Shown here piece by piece: positions 43,917 to 53,220 of a DNA stretch of 64,000 bases. Below the pieces are notes generated by a model. The model was not told the DNA's origin and did no database searches. It was given only the letters and a program-made list of their open reading frames with translations. The stretch covers positions 14,161 through 78,160 of the forward strand of contig DDDG01000008.1 of assembly GCA_002336245.1 (NCBI GenBank). The letters are read 5' to 3'. This DNA is from Flavobacteriales bacterium UBA1986. GTDB taxonomy: Bacteria > Bacteroidota > Bacteroidia > Flavobacteriales_G > Salibacteraceae. Numbering within the stretch: position 1 is the first letter of the stretch; the number at the start of each line of letters is the position of its first letter. A program made the position numbers and the translations under genes.

Positions 43917-45148
43917 AGCAAATACTTCTTACGGATTTTCTTGAAGGCAATCACTTCGTCCTTCCAAGTGCGCTCCATCTCTTCTACTGTAGCGCCAAAA
44001 ACAATCATATTTTTAATCCTGTCAGTTCCTGAGAGAAGATTGATGAAATCGTTTTTAAGGAAAAAATCATCGCGGTCCAATTCGTCGTAAGCCGCCTTCA
44101 ACCAGTGCAGATATAGTGCTTGAACTTTGGGCATACTGTCGTAGCCGAACCTTTGCAAGTCATAACCTTTACACAACTGCCCTTCTAGCTTGGGGGCGCG
44201 AGCTCCAAGAATGCTTTGCGGTTGAAATTCGATTCCTCCGTTGGAAATATCTGGGTGGCCAAACATCTGAAAAGGTTTATCGGTACCACGCCCAACACTC
44301 ACAATGGTACCTTCAAAAAGACCCAAGGAAGGATAGAGATAAATGGAAGACATATTCGGCAGGTTGGGTGAAGGTCGAACTGGAAGCTCGTAGTAATCTT
44401 TATGGCTGTACTTCTTGCACGGTATTACGGTGAGGTCGCATTGAACACCTTCATTCAACCAACCTTCGCCGTTCAGCATTTTGGCATATTCGCCTACGGT
44501 CATTCCATGAACTAAAGGAACCCGATGCATTCCTACAAACGAGCTGAATCCTTCTTCTAAAACTGGACCGTCTACATAGAAACCATTTGGATTTGGTCGA
44601 TCCAACACTAGAAGTGGAACGTCGTACTCGGCACAAGCTTCCATCACATAGTGCAGGGTGGAGATGTAGGTATAAAAGCGAACTCCAACATCTTGGATGT
44701 CGAAAATCAATAGCTCAACGTCTTCGAGATCTGTATAACGAGGTTTCTTTCTTGAACCATAAAGAGAGACGAGCTTTATTCCGGTTTGCTCGTCCTTTGT
44801 TGAGCTCACATGTTCACCAGCATCGGCTAGGCCGCGAAATCCATGTTCAGGTGTAAAACCTTTGATGATCTCAATATCTAATGCGAGCAAGGTGTCTACC
44901 AGATGAACTTCACCAAGTGTACTTGTCTGGTTTCCAACAATGGCAATCCGTTTGCCTTCAAGCCGAGGTAAATATTTAGAGAGGCGTTCTGCTCCGACTA
45001 TAATGTCTTTGTTAAAGGCAATGTCGGTTTGGGCACTAAGGCCGAGTGAAAGGCCGGCCATTAGGAGAAAGAAAATGATACTTTTACCACTCGACCGTTG
45101 GTCGCTAAACACCGCAAATAAAGCCTTCTTGAGACTCGATTTTTTCAT
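43898..45148 (-). CDS. DUF1343 exo-beta-N-acetylmuramidase (NamZ-like)
   Basis: From ATG 45148 the product is 416 residues. A basic start (MKKSSLKKALFAVFSDQ) leads to a hydrophobic segment, SIIFFLLMAGLSLGLSAQ, with a likely signal cleavage after SAQ. The DUF1343 domain follows: RIAIVGNQTS, IIKGFTPEHGFRG, LIFDIQDVGVRFYTYISTL, VLDRPNPNG and YLYPSLGLFEGTIVSVGRGTD. Characterised members remove terminal N-acetylmuramic acid from peptidoglycan fragments in the periplasm. A GTG at 45112 would give a more typical signal peptide and avoid overlap with the divergent permease start. A frame extending to 45265 runs inside that permease and is unlikely. Confidence 0.88.
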   Translation of the reverse strand: MKKSSLKKALFAVFSDQRSSGKSIIFFLLMAGLSLGLSAQTDIAFNKDIIVGAERLSKYLPRLEGKRIAIVGNQTSTLGEVHLVDTLLALDIEIIKGFTPEHGFRGLADAGEHVSSTKDEQTGIKLVSLYGSRKKPRYTDLEDVELLIFDIQDVGVRFYTYISTLHYVMEACAEYDVPLLVLDRPNPNGFYVDGPVLEEGFSSFVGMHRVPLVHGMTVGEYAKMLNGEGWLNEGVQCDLTVIPCKKYSHKDYYELPVRPSPNLPNMSSIYLYPSLGLFEGTIVSVGRGTDKPFQMFGHPDISNGGIEFQPQSILGARAPKLEGQLCKGYDLQRFGYDSMPKVQALYLHWLKAAYDELDRDDFFLKNDFINLLSGTDRIKNMIVFGATVEEMERTWKDEVIAFKKIRKKYLLYEDFE

Positions 45149-46361
45149 CGCTCGGAAAATCATCAGATCCAACAAAGACTCCAATAGAAAAGGAGGTACA
45201 AAGGCCATTCTGAACATCGCAATTATAGGGATAAGTTTGGGTTTGGCTGTCATGTTATTAGCCATTGCAATCGTTACCGGTTTTCAACGCGAAATCCAAG
45301 CCAAAGTAGTTGGTTTTGGCTCCCATCTCGTAGTCACAGATTTTAATTATCAAGATCCGTCGAAGATGGATCCCATTTCCAAAAATCAGGACTTCTATAC
45401 TGAGATTTCCGAGATGCCAGAAGTGCGAAGTATCCAGGTATACGCTGAGAAAGAGGGCATAATTAAAACAGACGAAGAGGTTCAAGGAGTAATCGTAAAA
45501 GGCCTCTCAAAAGATTACGATTGGGATTTTTTTGCACAAAACATGAAGAGTGGGAATGCTCTTTCACTCAGCGATGAAGTTCGAAATGATAGTGCTGTTA
45601 TTTCCAAAAGCATTGCTCAGAAAATGCAACTCGAATTGAACGAGTCCTTCTTTGTTTTCTTCATTCAAAACAATCGTTCTCGCCCACGCAAGTTCACCGT
45701 TTCAGGAATCTACGAGACGGGCATGTCGCAGTTCGACGACAATGTAATCCTCTGCGACATCCAACACGTCCAAAAAATTTACGGCTGGGATGAGGATCAA
45801 GTGGGAGGCATAGAAATCTTGCTCTACGATTTCAATGACCTTAAACGTCTCGATGAATTGTTTTATGGTCGCATTCCTGCGAAGTACAATGCCATAAGCA
45901 TCAACGATCGGCATCCAGAAATCTTTGGTTGGCTGGAACTTCAGGATATGAATGTGATCATCATCATTAGTCTGATGATACTCGTTTCAGGAATCAATAT
46001 GATCGCTGCCCTGCTCATTCTCATTCTAGAGAAAACGAACTTGATTGGCCTTCTTAAAGCCTTTGGTGCGCAGAACAGCTCTATACGAAACATCTTCCTC
46101 ATCAACGCAGCTTACCTCATCGGATTGGGATTGCTTGGAGGAAACATTCTAGGAATAGGTTTGGGCCTTGTTCAACAAAAGTTTGGGATTCTTAAACTCC
46201 CACAAGAGAGCTATTACCTTTCTCAGGTTCCCGTAAACTTCGACTGGACATGGATTTTAATGCTGAATGGGGGCACTTTGCTTTTGTGTTTGCTTATGCT
46301 TCAAATTCCTTCCATGCTAGTTGCTAAAATCTCGCCTGTGCGCTCGATAAAATTCAATTAA
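45129..46361 (+). CDS. FtsX/LolC-type ABC permease
   Basis: Taken from a TTG at 45129 the product has 410 residues and starts with LRLDFFIARKIIRSNKDSN, the usual beginning of this Bacteroidota group. The first membrane span is LNIAIIGISLGLAVMLLAIAIV (quoted in part), then a large periplasmic MacB_PCD-like region, then three C-terminal spans within VIIIISLMILVSGINMI, YLIGLGLLGGNILGIGL and the region before PSMLVAKISPVRSIKFN. It resembles LolC/LolE, which release lipoproteins from the inner membrane, but no ATPase lies next to it. An ATG at 45075 is the alternative start and would overlap the divergent NamZ-like gene more. Confidence 0.85.
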   Translation: MRLDFFIARKIIRSNKDSNRKGGTKAILNIAIIGISLGLAVMLLAIAIVTGFQREIQAKVVGFGSHLVVTDFNYQDPSKMDPISKNQDFYTEISEMPEVRSIQVYAEKEGIIKTDEEVQGVIVKGLSKDYDWDFFAQNMKSGNALSLSDEVRNDSAVISKSIAQKMQLELNESFFVFFIQNNRSRPRKFTVSGIYETGMSQFDDNVILCDIQHVQKIYGWDEDQVGGIEILLYDFNDLKRLDELFYGRIPAKYNAISINDRHPEIFGWLELQDMNVIIIISLMILVSGINMIAALLILILEKTNLIGLLKAFGAQNSSIRNIFLINAAYLIGLGLLGGNILGIGLGLVQQKFGILKLPQESYYLSQVPVNFDWTWILMLNGGTLLLCLLMLQIPSMLVAKISPVRSIKFN

Positions 46362-46364
46362 AGG

Positions 46365-46372
46365 TACTTTTG
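46365..46372 (+). promoter_or_regulatory. Bacteroidota -7 element TACTTTTG
   Basis: A perfect TAnnTTTG match four bases after the permease stop and 15 bases before the ATG at 46388, giving a leader near ten nucleotides. A TTG that could extend the downstream frame (46370) lies inside this element, so the element argues for ATG 46388. Confidence 0.45.
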
Positions 46373-46387
46373 CACCAAGAACAAGAT

Positions 46388-47365
46388 ATGGATTATCACA
46401 AAAACGTATTGGGGAGCATCGGAAACACTCCTCTCATTCAAATAAACAAATTAGCAGCTGACATTCCAGGGCTGGTATTGGCGAAAGTTGAAACTGGCAA
46501 CCCAGGAAATTCTGTAAAAGACCGGATGGCCCTTCAGATGATCGAGGATGCAGAAGCAGACGGACGACTAAAGCCAGGCGGAGTTGTTGTAGAAGGCACC
46601 AGCGGAAATACTGGTATGGGCTTGGCCTTAGCCTGCATAGTAAAAGGCTACAAGCTGATTTGTACCACCACAGATAAACAGTCGAAAGAGAAAGTAGATG
46701 TTCTAAGAGCCATGGGCGCCGAAGTGATTGTTTGTCCAACAAATGTGGAGCCCGAAGACCGGAGGTCTTATTACAGTCAGGCCAAACGAATAGCAAAGGA
46801 AACGCCAAACAGCATTTATGTTAATCAGTACGATAATCCATCGAATGCAAAGGCGCACTACTTGAGTACAGCTCCAGAAATCTGGAAACAGACGGAAGGA
46901 AAGATTACACACTTTGTTGTAGGTGTTGGAACCGGAGGGACCATTTCAGGAGTAGGTAAATTCTTGAAAGAGAAAAACCCCGACATTCAAATTTGGGGCA
47001 TCGACACCTATGGTTCTGTTTTCAAGAAATACCACGAGACTGGAGTGTTCGACAAAAATGAAATTTACCCCTACATCACCGAGGGTATTGGGGAAGACAT
47101 TCTTCCAGAGAACGTGAACTTCGATGTCATCGACCACTTTGAAAAGGTGACCGATAAAGATGCAGCTGTGCACACAAGACTTCTTGCTAAAGAAGAAGGT
47201 ATTTTCGTCGGGAATTCTGCAGGCGCAGCCATGGCCGGACTCATACAAATGAAAGACCGCTTAAAAAAAGACGATGTGGTAGTGGTTCTTTTTCACGACC
47301 ACGGCACACGCTACATTGGTAAAATGTTCAACGACGATTGGATGAAAGAACAAGGCTTCCTATAG
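46388..47365 (+). CDS. PLP-dependent cysteine synthase / cystathionine beta-synthase family protein
   Basis: A 325-residue fold-type II PLP enzyme. The lysine that binds PLP is in GNSVKDRMALQM (about residue 43); the substrate loop is EGTSGNTGMGLA and the phosphate-binding loop GVGTGGTISGVGK. FVGNSAGAAM near the C-terminus is the last conserved block. DRRSYYSQAKRI and PEDI-like features favour the cystathionine beta-synthase group over O-acetylserine sulfhydrylase. It lacks the C-terminal CBS regulatory pair seen in longer enzymes. It would condense serine (or an activated serine) with homocysteine or sulfide; which is not certain. The BtuF-like gene follows after four bases. Confidence 0.88.
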   Translation: MDYHKNVLGSIGNTPLIQINKLAADIPGLVLAKVETGNPGNSVKDRMALQMIEDAEADGRLKPGGVVVEGTSGNTGMGLALACIVKGYKLICTTTDKQSKEKVDVLRAMGAEVIVCPTNVEPEDRRSYYSQAKRIAKETPNSIYVNQYDNPSNAKAHYLSTAPEIWKQTEGKITHFVVGVGTGGTISGVGKFLKEKNPDIQIWGIDTYGSVFKKYHETGVFDKNEIYPYITEGIGEDILPENVNFDVIDHFEKVTDKDAAVHTRLLAKEEGIFVGNSAGAAMAGLIQMKDRLKKDDVVVVLFHDHGTRYIGKMFNDDWMKEQGFL

Positions 47366-47369
47366 ACCT

Positions 47370-48149
47370 ATGAAATACACGGATCAGTTAGGCCGCGATG
47401 TAGAAATCAATTCAAGGCCCAAGCGAATCGTGTCGCTCGTACCCTCCCAAACAGAGCTTCTCTACGACCTTGGCCTTGAAAAAGAGGTGGTCGGAATCAG
47501 CCGTTTTTGTGTTCACCCCTGGCCCGCGGTTAAGAACAAAACGAAAATTGGTGGAACCAAGGATATAGAACGGAACGTCATCGACGCCTTAGTTCCCGAT
47601 TTAATCATCGCCAATAAAGAGGAAAACCGAAAAGAAGACATCGATGAATTGGCAAAATCCTATCCCGTTTGGATTTCCGATGTGAACAGCCTCAACGATG
47701 CACTTGAAATGATTGCTCGTCTTGGGTTGATTCTAGAAGTGGAGGAAGCTTCAGAAACCTTGATCAGGCAAATTCAACTCGAATATCAAAAGCTTCGTAA
47801 ACTTAGAACGAACTTTAAGCGAAAGACGGCTTATTTCATTTGGAAAAAGCCCTACATGCTTGCTGGAAGCAATACCTTCATCGACAGTCAGCTTAGTTTG
47901 ATTGGACTAAAAAATATCGTTGGAGACCAAAATAGATACCCCGAATTGAGCATTGAAGAAGTTAAGACGCTCAATCCAGAACTTATTCTGTTGAGTTCAG
48001 AACCATACCCTTTCAAAGAAAGGGACCGCGAAGAGCTGCAAGCCTCTTTTCCGCACGCAGAGGTGAAATTAGTGGATGGAGAACTCTTCTCATGGTATGG
48101 TTCCAGACTAAAATCAAGCCCAGAATATTTCATTAATTTGTTCGATTAA
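47370..48149 (+). CDS. BtuF-like helical-backbone metal receptor without signal peptide
   Basis: A 259-residue protein with the two-lobe fold of cobalamin/iron-chelate binding proteins: RIVSLVPSQTELLYDLGL at residues 19-36, VVGISRFCVHPW, KIGGTKDIERNVIDALVPDLII and, in the second lobe, TAYFIWKKPYMLAGSNTFID and PELILLSSEPYPF. It begins directly with MKYTDQLGRDVEI, so there is no signal peptide or lipobox and it appears cytoplasmic. No transporter genes are adjacent. It starts four bases after the PLP enzyme and ends nine bases before the patatin gene, so it is mid-operon. The ligand might be a corrinoid or haem; this is inferred from the family only. Confidence 0.82.
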   Translation: MKYTDQLGRDVEINSRPKRIVSLVPSQTELLYDLGLEKEVVGISRFCVHPWPAVKNKTKIGGTKDIERNVIDALVPDLIIANKEENRKEDIDELAKSYPVWISDVNSLNDALEMIARLGLILEVEEASETLIRQIQLEYQKLRKLRTNFKRKTAYFIWKKPYMLAGSNTFIDSQLSLIGLKNIVGDQNRYPELSIEEVKTLNPELILLSSEPYPFKERDREELQASFPHAEVKLVDGELFSWYGSRLKSSPEYFINLFD

Positions 48150-48158
48150 GTTATCTCC

Positions 48159-50465
48159 GTGGGCCGTCATAGAATTCCCTCTCTCTTACTCCTTGTAATG
48201 CTTTCCTTGAGCTCCGTGGGCCAAAGTGTTGGCCTGGTGCTCAGCGGAGGTGGGTCTAAAGGTTTGGCTCACATCGGAGTCATCAAAGCTTTGGAAGAAC
48301 GGCAAATTCCCATTGACTTCATTACCGGAACTTCGACCGGAGCTATTATAGGTGGCTTATACGCCTCCGGTTACACTGCTGAAGAAATTCAAGCGATATT
48401 TTTGAGTGATGAATTCATCGACCTCATGCGGGGTATAAAAGATGAAGATTACAACTACTATTTCAAGAAGGAAAAGAGTACAGCTTCATGGGTCGAAATA
48501 CCGCTCGATCTAAAAGATTTCTCTTCCACTACCCTACCAACAAATTTGGTGGCTCCTTCGGGCTTGAACTTCGAAATGATGGCGGTGTTCGAACCTGCTG
48601 GCTTGGTTGCTAGCAACAATTTCGACCAACTCATGATTCCATTTCGTTGCGTTGCCAGCGACATTGAAAACAAAGAGAGTATCATATTTCGCGAGGGCAA
48701 TTTAACGGAGGCGATTCGAGCTTCGATGTCGTATCCATTTTATTTTCGGCCGATTACGGTTGAGGGTCAAGTTCTTTTCGATGGAGGATTGTACAACAAC
48801 TTCCCTGCAGACATAATGCACTCAGAGTTCAGGCCTGGGGTAATCATCGGTAGCAATGTTTCAGGAAATGAAGAACCTCCAACAGAGGACGACATCATCA
48901 GCATTCTTCGAAACATGATGGTGAGCAAGAGCAACTATTCGCTTGACTCGAACAATGGTGTACTCATTGAACCCAATGTTCCCATTGGGGCATTCGACTT
49001 CGAGAATCTGTATGAATTAATTGATTCGGGTTATCTCTCAACCATTCGTAAAATCGATGCCATCGAATTAAAGGTTGAGAGAAGAAGAAAACCAGAACAA
49101 CTGAGTGAAATGCGGGCTCAGTTCAATGACCAAAAGACCGAACTGAGAGTTTCAGATGTAGAAGTACGAGGAGTGAATGAGAATCAGGCCAAGTACATTC
49201 AACATGTACTTCATTTGAACAAGAAAGATGATGAAAGCCATCTGGAAGGCTTGAAGATGCGGTACCATCGCTTATCCGAAGATGATAAGATTGTGAGTTT
49301 ATTTCCGAAGCTGGTATTCAACGAAAAGGACACCAGCTATACTCTGATTCTCGACGTTGATTTAAACAAAGAATTTAAAGTCGATTTTGGGGGCAACTTC
49401 TCATCTCGCCCAATCAACACAGGATATGTTGGGCTCCATTACAATCATTTGGGCAAGCTCTCCTATGGTTTGCATGGAACCTCTTATTTTGGGAAGTTCT
49501 ACAACTCAGCTGAACTGCGTGCACGGATCGATTTCCCGACTCGATTCACATTCTCTTTGCAGCCATTTTATCGCTTGAGTCGATACAACTTCTTTCAAAG
49601 TTTATCCACCTTCTTTGAGCTAGATCGCCCTTCCTTCCTCGTTCAAAACGAAACTTTTTATGGCCTCGACTTCTCTACTCCAACGGGATCAAACTCTAAA
49701 CTGATGGTTGAATTTGGCAATGGAGAATTTCGGGACGATTATTATCAGACAGATAATTTTTCAACCACCGACGTTCCCGATCGCACCTCCTTCCCTACTA
49801 CGAGTGTAGCGGTAAAGTGGGCGAAAAACACCTTCAATTACAAGCAGTATCCAAACCAAGGCTTGAACGTTCTTCTAAGCCTGAGGTATAACAATTCCGT
49901 GGAAAAGTTCAGACCCGGGAGCACCTCTGTTGGGCAGTCACTCTTCGAATCGAATCACGAATGGGCTGAGGCTCGCTTTCTCTACGATCACTATTTTAAA
50001 CAGCGTGGAGTTTTCCGATTGGGTGGAATGTTGGAATTGGTCTACAGCGGATTGGGCCCTTTTAACAACTACACTGCTAGTGTTCTCCGCGCCCCTTCCT
50101 TCGAACCAATCCCTATTACCCGAACGCTGTTTTTGGAATCTTTTCGAGCCTATCAATATGCAGCCGCCGGCGCCAAGGTCATCTTCGACTTAAAAAACCG
50201 TTTTGATTTACGTCTAGAAGGCTACTTACTCCAACCGTACAGACGCATTGATCGCCAAAATTCCAATGAGTATGTTATTGAGGAAAGTTTTGAAAGAAGA
50301 TTTACGATGGCCTCTGCCACCTTGGTCTATCAAAGTCCACTGGGACCATTGAGCTTCGCCGGAAACTACTACTTCAATATCAATGAAACCTTTCTACAAG
50401 AAAGTCCTTTCATATTCTATGTGCAATTCGGCTACTTGATCTTCAATAAGCGAGCACTCGACTAA
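48159..50465 (+). CDS. Patatin-like phospholipase with outer-membrane barrel (PlpD-like, type Vd)
   Basis: A 768-residue protein starting with GTG. A signal peptide (SLLLLVMLSLSSVGQ) leads directly to the patatin domain: oxyanion loop SGGGSKGLAHIG (about 29-40), nucleophile Ser59 in GTSTG, and catalytic Asp in LFDGGLYNNFP (about 208-218). After ~residue 315 comes a POTRA-like segment (ELRVSDVEVRGVNENQAKYI) and then a long beta-rich part ending FYVQFGYLIF, which fits a 16-strand Omp85/BamA-type barrel. This is the layout of type Vd autotransporters such as PlpD. It should display or release a lipase at the surface; in Bacteroidota the passenger may stay attached. The stop overlaps the convergent TolC-like stop. 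Confidence 0.9.
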   Translation: MGRHRIPSLLLLVMLSLSSVGQSVGLVLSGGGSKGLAHIGVIKALEERQIPIDFITGTSTGAIIGGLYASGYTAEEIQAIFLSDEFIDLMRGIKDEDYNYYFKKEKSTASWVEIPLDLKDFSSTTLPTNLVAPSGLNFEMMAVFEPAGLVASNNFDQLMIPFRCVASDIENKESIIFREGNLTEAIRASMSYPFYFRPITVEGQVLFDGGLYNNFPADIMHSEFRPGVIIGSNVSGNEEPPTEDDIISILRNMMVSKSNYSLDSNNGVLIEPNVPIGAFDFENLYELIDSGYLSTIRKIDAIELKVERRRKPEQLSEMRAQFNDQKTELRVSDVEVRGVNENQAKYIQHVLHLNKKDDESHLEGLKMRYHRLSEDDKIVSLFPKLVFNEKDTSYTLILDVDLNKEFKVDFGGNFSSRPINTGYVGLHYNHLGKLSYGLHGTSYFGKFYNSAELRARIDFPTRFTFSLQPFYRLSRYNFFQSLSTFFELDRPSFLVQNETFYGLDFSTPTGSNSKLMVEFGNGEFRDDYYQTDNFSTTDVPDRTSFPTTSVAVKWAKNTFNYKQYPNQGLNVLLSLRYNNSVEKFRPGSTSVGQSLFESNHEWAEARFLYDHYFKQRGVFRLGGMLELVYSGLGPFNNYTASVLRAPSFEPIPITRTLFLESFRAYQYAAAGAKVIFDLKNRFDLRLEGYLLQPYRRIDRQNSNEYVIEESFERRFTMASATLVYQSPLGPLSFAGNYYFNINETFLQESPFIFYVQFGYLIFNKRALD

Positions 50466-51868
50466 TCGGCAAGAATACCCAGCATGGCCTTCGTTTTCAC
50501 TACCGATAATCGGTTTTTAGCCTTCAGCTCAATGAGCTTTACTTCGGCATTGATGTATCCCAACTCGCGCCGATTCACCAAGAACAAAGAGCTCTCTCCT
50601 CCTTCAAACTTTGTTTGCTCACCGTTCAAAAGTCCGAGGTAATCGTTTACCGTTCTTGAGTACAGTTCAATTTGATCGTTGGAAATATTGTACAAGTTGA
50701 TCGACTGCAACACTTTGTTGCGAAGGGAGTTCTGCTTCGATTTTAAGCCCATTTCACTTTCTTGAATTTTGACTTGATTCAATTTCAAGCCCGCGCGTTC
50801 CTTCCTCAGAAATATTGGCATTCCAAATTCAACACCCCAAGCGTAGTTGTTTGAGTTGAAGCTCGGAATGGATGACTCATCGCTGTTCGGGGCTAGTACG
50901 TTGTATTTCAAATCAACCTGCGGCTTCAGCTGCTCCCTTTTCATGCGCTGGTCGACTTCGTAGGAATCAATTTTGTATTGACTTATCCGCAACTCGGGAT
51001 GCGCTTCAAGCAGGCTATCGAGATTGGTCAAATACATATTGAAGTTATTTTCCTCGTCCAAAGGCACTTCTCGTTTCGGTAAAAAGTTGCTGTCCAACTC
51101 CAGGGGAATCCAACCATCGGCCCATAAATACATCTGCAGCTCATTGATGGAATTGGCAAGCTCAAGTTGCCAGCCCTTCAAGTTGAGCCATCTACTCTGA
51201 ACTTGAATCCCGGCTTCCAGAGTGTCTATGATTGGCTTGTCGCCCAGCATGGCTTCCTTCTTTACCGCTTCAAACCTTTCTCGCGCCACGTCCAAAGCAT
51301 TTTCATACACGCGAGTAATTTCAACAGCTTGGTACCAATTCCAGTATGCATAGGACGCATCGTACAACAACTCATTGAGTATCTGCTGACGCATGGCAAG
51401 CGTACTTTCGCGATAGATCTTCGCCTTCCTTAGTTCTGCCCGCCTTTGGTCGATGAATAATCCTTTTCCCAAAGGAACACTCAAGCCAGCGTACCACAAA
51501 CCCGCATCTGGCGTATTGTTTTCGGGGTCAACATACTGACCTCTATTTCGCTCATAACCGCCCATAACCTCCACACCAAACCAAGTAGGAACCTTAAGTC
51601 CAGCATCGCTTAGATTGTAGTATTCGGTGCCCTTGAAGTCCTTGTTGGTATGCTCAAAGCCAAGCTTTGGATCGAACGCACCCCTCGACTTCATAAGCTC
51701 AGCATCACCCCGAGCTTCTTGAAGCCCCGCTTGCATGGCAAGTGGATGATTGTTTCGTACAAGCTCCATGAAATCATTGAATCCGAAAAATTTTTCAGAG
51801 TCTTCTTGTCCAAGAAGCGATTGAGCTATTAGGATGTAGAATGAAAGGCTTAGAATCTTCAGTTTCAC
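50462..51868 (-). CDS. TolC family outer-membrane efflux protein
   Basis: A 468-residue protein with signal peptide (LKILSLSFYILIAQSLLG) and the long helical repeats of TolC-type channels: EIFGFNDFMELVRNNHPLAMQAG-like start, PGDAELMKSRGAFDPKLGFE-like first strand region, and LLEAHPELRISQYKIDSYEV for the second repeat. SVPLGKGLFIDQRRAELRKA and GMPIFLRKERAGLKLNQVK are the two pseudo-repeated strand/helix junctions. It forms the outer-membrane exit duct for the HlyD and ABC proteins encoded upstream, with which it overlaps by four bases. (The first two motifs are given approximately.). Confidence 0.88.
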   Translation of the reverse strand: MKLKILSLSFYILIAQSLLGQEDSEKFFGFNDFMELVRNNHPLAMQAGLQEARGDAELMKSRGAFDPKLGFEHTNKDFKGTEYYNLSDAGLKVPTWFGVEVMGGYERNRGQYVDPENNTPDAGLWYAGLSVPLGKGLFIDQRRAELRKAKIYRESTLAMRQQILNELLYDASYAYWNWYQAVEITRVYENALDVARERFEAVKKEAMLGDKPIIDTLEAGIQVQSRWLNLKGWQLELANSINELQMYLWADGWIPLELDSNFLPKREVPLDEENNFNMYLTNLDSLLEAHPELRISQYKIDSYEVDQRMKREQLKPQVDLKYNVLAPNSDESSIPSFNSNNYAWGVEFGMPIFLRKERAGLKLNQVKIQESEMGLKSKQNSLRNKVLQSINLYNISNDQIELYSRTVNDYLGLLNGEQTKFEGGESSLFLVNRRELGYINAEVKLIELKAKNRLSVVKTKAMLGILAD

Positions 51869-53220
51869 TTCTTCGATTTATCTGATTGAGCCTCGCTAAG
51901 AGATTTGTAATAATCAGGCGGAAATCCATTGATGAGTCGCCAGAGTTCGTACCATATAGGAACATCTTGCAAAAGGATCATTCCATTTGCTCCCGCTCCA
52001 ATACCTAGATCTTTTGGCCAGGCTTCTTCATTCGGATTGGCAGAAACCAACACCCGATATTTACCATTGTCTGAAATAAAATTATCGATGGCGTAAACAT
52101 ATCCTGAGTAGGTTCCGACCGATGTGTTTGGCCAACCCGAGAAGACTATGGCAGGCCAACCATCAAATTGAATGCGCACTTCTTGCTTTTTCTCGAGCAG
52201 AGGTAGGTCGATTGGGGGCACGTAAATCGCAATCGCCAAATCATAGACAGAGGGCATGATCCGAACGATTGGCTCACCCTCTTTGATGGTCTCACCCAAA
52301 CCCGATTGAATCGCCTTCGTTACATATCCATCCTTTGGAGATGTGATGTAATAGAGTCCTGTGCGCACCGAGTAGTTCATGAACTGGTTCTGCAGTTTCG
52401 TCACAACTGCCTCGGCGTCGTACATAGCCGACAATGCAGTGTATTTATTTGATTCTGCCTTGGCGATGTCGTCGCGATACTGAGCTGCGATGGAAAGCAA
52501 TTCAACTTCGGCATTGATGATTTCGTTGCGACTAGTCAGCAGTTTGTTTTTCGCGGAAACCAAATCCGCATTCGCCTTTTGCATCTTGTTTCGCCGGTTT
52601 TCAAAGTCGGTCAAAGATTTCAGCCCCTGCTCATAGAGTTTCTCGGCGCGCAGTAATTGCTCATTGGCAATCTCAAAATTGATTTTTGCCGCGTTGAAAT
52701 CATTTGAATCGCTCTGAACTTTCAGGGCCGCTTGCTTCAGTTTGTTCTCCGCTTGTTGAATTTTAAGCTTAGAAGTTTGCACCAATGCGTCTACTTGATT
52801 GTCTAAGGCTTTCACCTTCTCCATATACGACGTCACCGACATTTCTTTAGAAGTCAATTGCTGCTGAGTTCGGCCCAATAAATTTGGATCAAAATAAGCG
52901 TCCTTGATTTCCGAAATAAACAGAATGGTGTCTCCTTTCTTCACGAAATCACCTTCCTGAACAAACCACTTTTCGATTCGGCCAGCTATGACTGAATGAA
53001 TGGTTTGAGGCCGTTGATCGGGCTTCAATGTGGTGACACTTCCATTGGTCCTTATGTTCTGGGTCCATGGAATGAAGAGCAAAACGACTCCAAGAAAGAA
53101 GAAAGCCGCTATGAGTCGAACAAGTGCTCTGCCAGCTCCACGACGTTCAACTATTCTGAACGACTTGTATTGCTCAGGATCTAAAAAATCCTTTATGCTG
53201 TTGGTCGTGATGTTAAGCAT
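51865..53220 (-). CDS. HlyD family membrane-fusion protein
   Basis: A 451-residue periplasmic adaptor. A single N-terminal membrane anchor (ALVRLIAAFFFLGVVLLFIP, about residues 29-48) follows a short cytoplasmic part containing FRIVERRGAGRA. The first lipoyl half is in HSVIAGRIEKWFVQEGDFV, a long coiled-coil hairpin runs from about residue 120 to 285 (heptads rich in Lys, Asn and Ala), and the second half is GYVTKAIQSGLGETIKEGEP. The beta-barrel and proximal parts follow. It links the inner-membrane ABC protein to the TolC channel. It overlaps the ABC gene by eight bases and the TolC gene by four bases. Confidence 0.9.
   Translation of the reverse strand: MLNITTNSIKDFLDPEQYKSFRIVERRGAGRALVRLIAAFFFLGVVLLFIPWTQNIRTNGSVTTLKPDQRPQTIHSVIAGRIEKWFVQEGDFVKKGDTILFISEIKDAYFDPNLLGRTQQQLTSKEMSVTSYMEKVKALDNQVDALVQTSKLKIQQAENKLKQAALKVQSDSNDFNAAKINFEIANEQLLRAEKLYEQGLKSLTDFENRRNKMQKANADLVSAKNKLLTSRNEIINAEVELLSIAAQYRDDIAKAESNKYTALSAMYDAEAVVTKLQNQFMNYSVRTGLYYITSPKDGYVTKAIQSGLGETIKEGEPIVRIMPSVYDLAIAIYVPPIDLPLLEKKQEVRIQFDGWPAIVFSGWPNTSVGTYSGYVYAIDNFISDNGKYRVLVSANPNEEAWPKDLGIGAGANGMILLQDVPIWYELWRLINGFPPDYYKSLSEAQSDKSKK

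Noticed and set aside
47370..48149. Full cobalamin ABC importer
   Set aside because: Only the binding protein is present; no BtuC/BtuD or TonB-dependent receptor gene is adjacent.
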